A stretch of 5,343 nucleotides of DNA, from positions 1-5,343 of the forward strand of contig WRNX01000076.1 of assembly GCA_009776395.1 (NCBI GenBank), given 5' to 3'. This document shows, piece after piece, positions 5,094 through 5,343 of the stretch (its first letter is position 1; every line of letters begins with the position of its first letter). This stretch comes from Lentimicrobiaceae bacterium. GTDB taxonomy: Bacteria > Bacteroidota > Bacteroidia > Bacteroidales > WCHB1-69. The notes beneath the pieces are model-generated. The model searched no databases, was not told the DNA's origin, and saw only the letters and a program-made list of their open reading frames with translations. A program made the translations under genes and the position numbers.

Positions 5094-5343
5094 GCATTTT
5101 TTTTGTATTTACAGAAAAAGGAATGGTTTGTATGAGAATCAAACCAATATCCACCAAAAACAACTACAAAACTCGCCGTGCCTATCAAGTAGCCGCACTC
5201 TACATCCAACCAGTAATGCACGCCGAGATAGATGCGGCTGTATCCTAATAAGGCTGCCCAAAAGAAAATGGCAAACAACACCCACATTTTTCGGTTTCCA
5301 ACAAAAAAGAAAACAAAAAGCGCAAATACCATCGCATTGGCGG
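5090..5343 (-). CDS. PAP2-family membrane phosphatase, C-terminal part (5' end outside window)
   Basis: The − strand frame is open from the right edge to a TAA at 5092-5090, showing about 83 residues. The key evidence is YSRIYLGVHYWLDV (motif codons at 5204-5239), the third phosphatase signature SR-x5-H-x3-D of PAP2/acid phosphatase proteins; the His is the family's nucleophile and the Asp its charge-relay partner. The visible start, ANAMVFALFVF, resembles what follows the second signature (PSSHAANxFAL), so the first and second motifs lie just beyond the edge. About three hydrophobic spans are present: the first dozen residues, the stretch before motif 3, and the stretch after it. This suggests an inner-membrane enzyme with a periplasmic active site acting on undecaprenyl diphosphate, phosphatidic acid or phosphatidylglycerol phosphate; substrate cannot be decided here. 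The ATG at 5332 is probably internal. Its last bases share TTAA (5090-5093) with the rnpA stop, so the two genes converge with no spacer. The tail (HSFFCKYKKNA) is short and basic. Confidence 0.88.
   Translation of the reverse strand, partial: ANAMVFALFVFFFVGNRKMWVLFAIFFWAALLGYSRIYLGVHYWLDVECGYLIGTASFVVVFGGYWFDSHTNHSFFCKYKKNA

Noticed and set aside
1..5343. CRISPR array, insertion sequence ends, tRNA/rRNA, toxin–antitoxin or defence gene cluster
   Set aside because: No regularly spaced repeats, terminal inverted repeats with target duplications, cloverleaf sequences or matching protein families were seen on either strand.

Overview
The window looks like ordinary chromosome from a member of the Bacteroidota (Bacteroidetes), AT-rich, probably not a close relative of a model species. 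The evidence is a cargo protein with a type IX secretion C-terminal sorting domain, the DUF4271–hemD–rnpA gene order that is typical of the phylum, A-rich leaders that mostly lack Shine-Dalgarno sequences, and promoter-like TAnnTTTG elements followed by GCAGCC. Seven genes run on the + strand and one, cut by the right edge, on the − strand.

Layout. Bases 1-354 hold the end of an AAA ATPase with a DUF4143 (PD-(D/E)XK-like) C-terminal domain. Bases 485-1801 encode the non-catalytic subunit B of a V/A-type ATPase, with no other ATPase subunit next to it. Bases 1912-2388 encode a hotdog-fold (PaaI-like) thioesterase whose stop codon lies in a three-copy heptamer repeat that places stops in all six frames. 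Bases 2536-3261 encode a small secreted protein (signal peptide, short central domain, T9SS sorting domain) with its own promoter-like element. Bases 3272-3916 (DUF4271 membrane protein), 3947-4711 (uroporphyrinogen-III synthase) and 4692-5093 (RNase P protein) form a tight cluster. An internal promoter-like element in the end of the DUF4271 gene could drive hemD and rnpA, and hemD and rnpA overlap. From 5090 to the right edge runs the C-terminal part of a PAP2-family membrane phosphatase on the − strand, its stop codon interlocked with that of rnpA.

How the genes work together. Only the DUF4271–hemD–rnpA block looks like a co-transcribed unit: haem/sirohaem precursor synthesis beside the tRNA-processing RNase P protein, a positional rather than biochemical association. 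The ATPase subunit, thioesterase and secreted protein are separated by gaps of 110-150 bases and appear to be independent units.

I see no tRNA, rRNA, CRISPR array, insertion sequence or defence island, and no convincing undescribed multi-gene system. The points most worth a second look are the orphan ATPase subunit B, the identical 16-base promoter cores at 2490 and 3855, the six-frame stop repeat, and the missing threonines in the HemD C-terminal loop.
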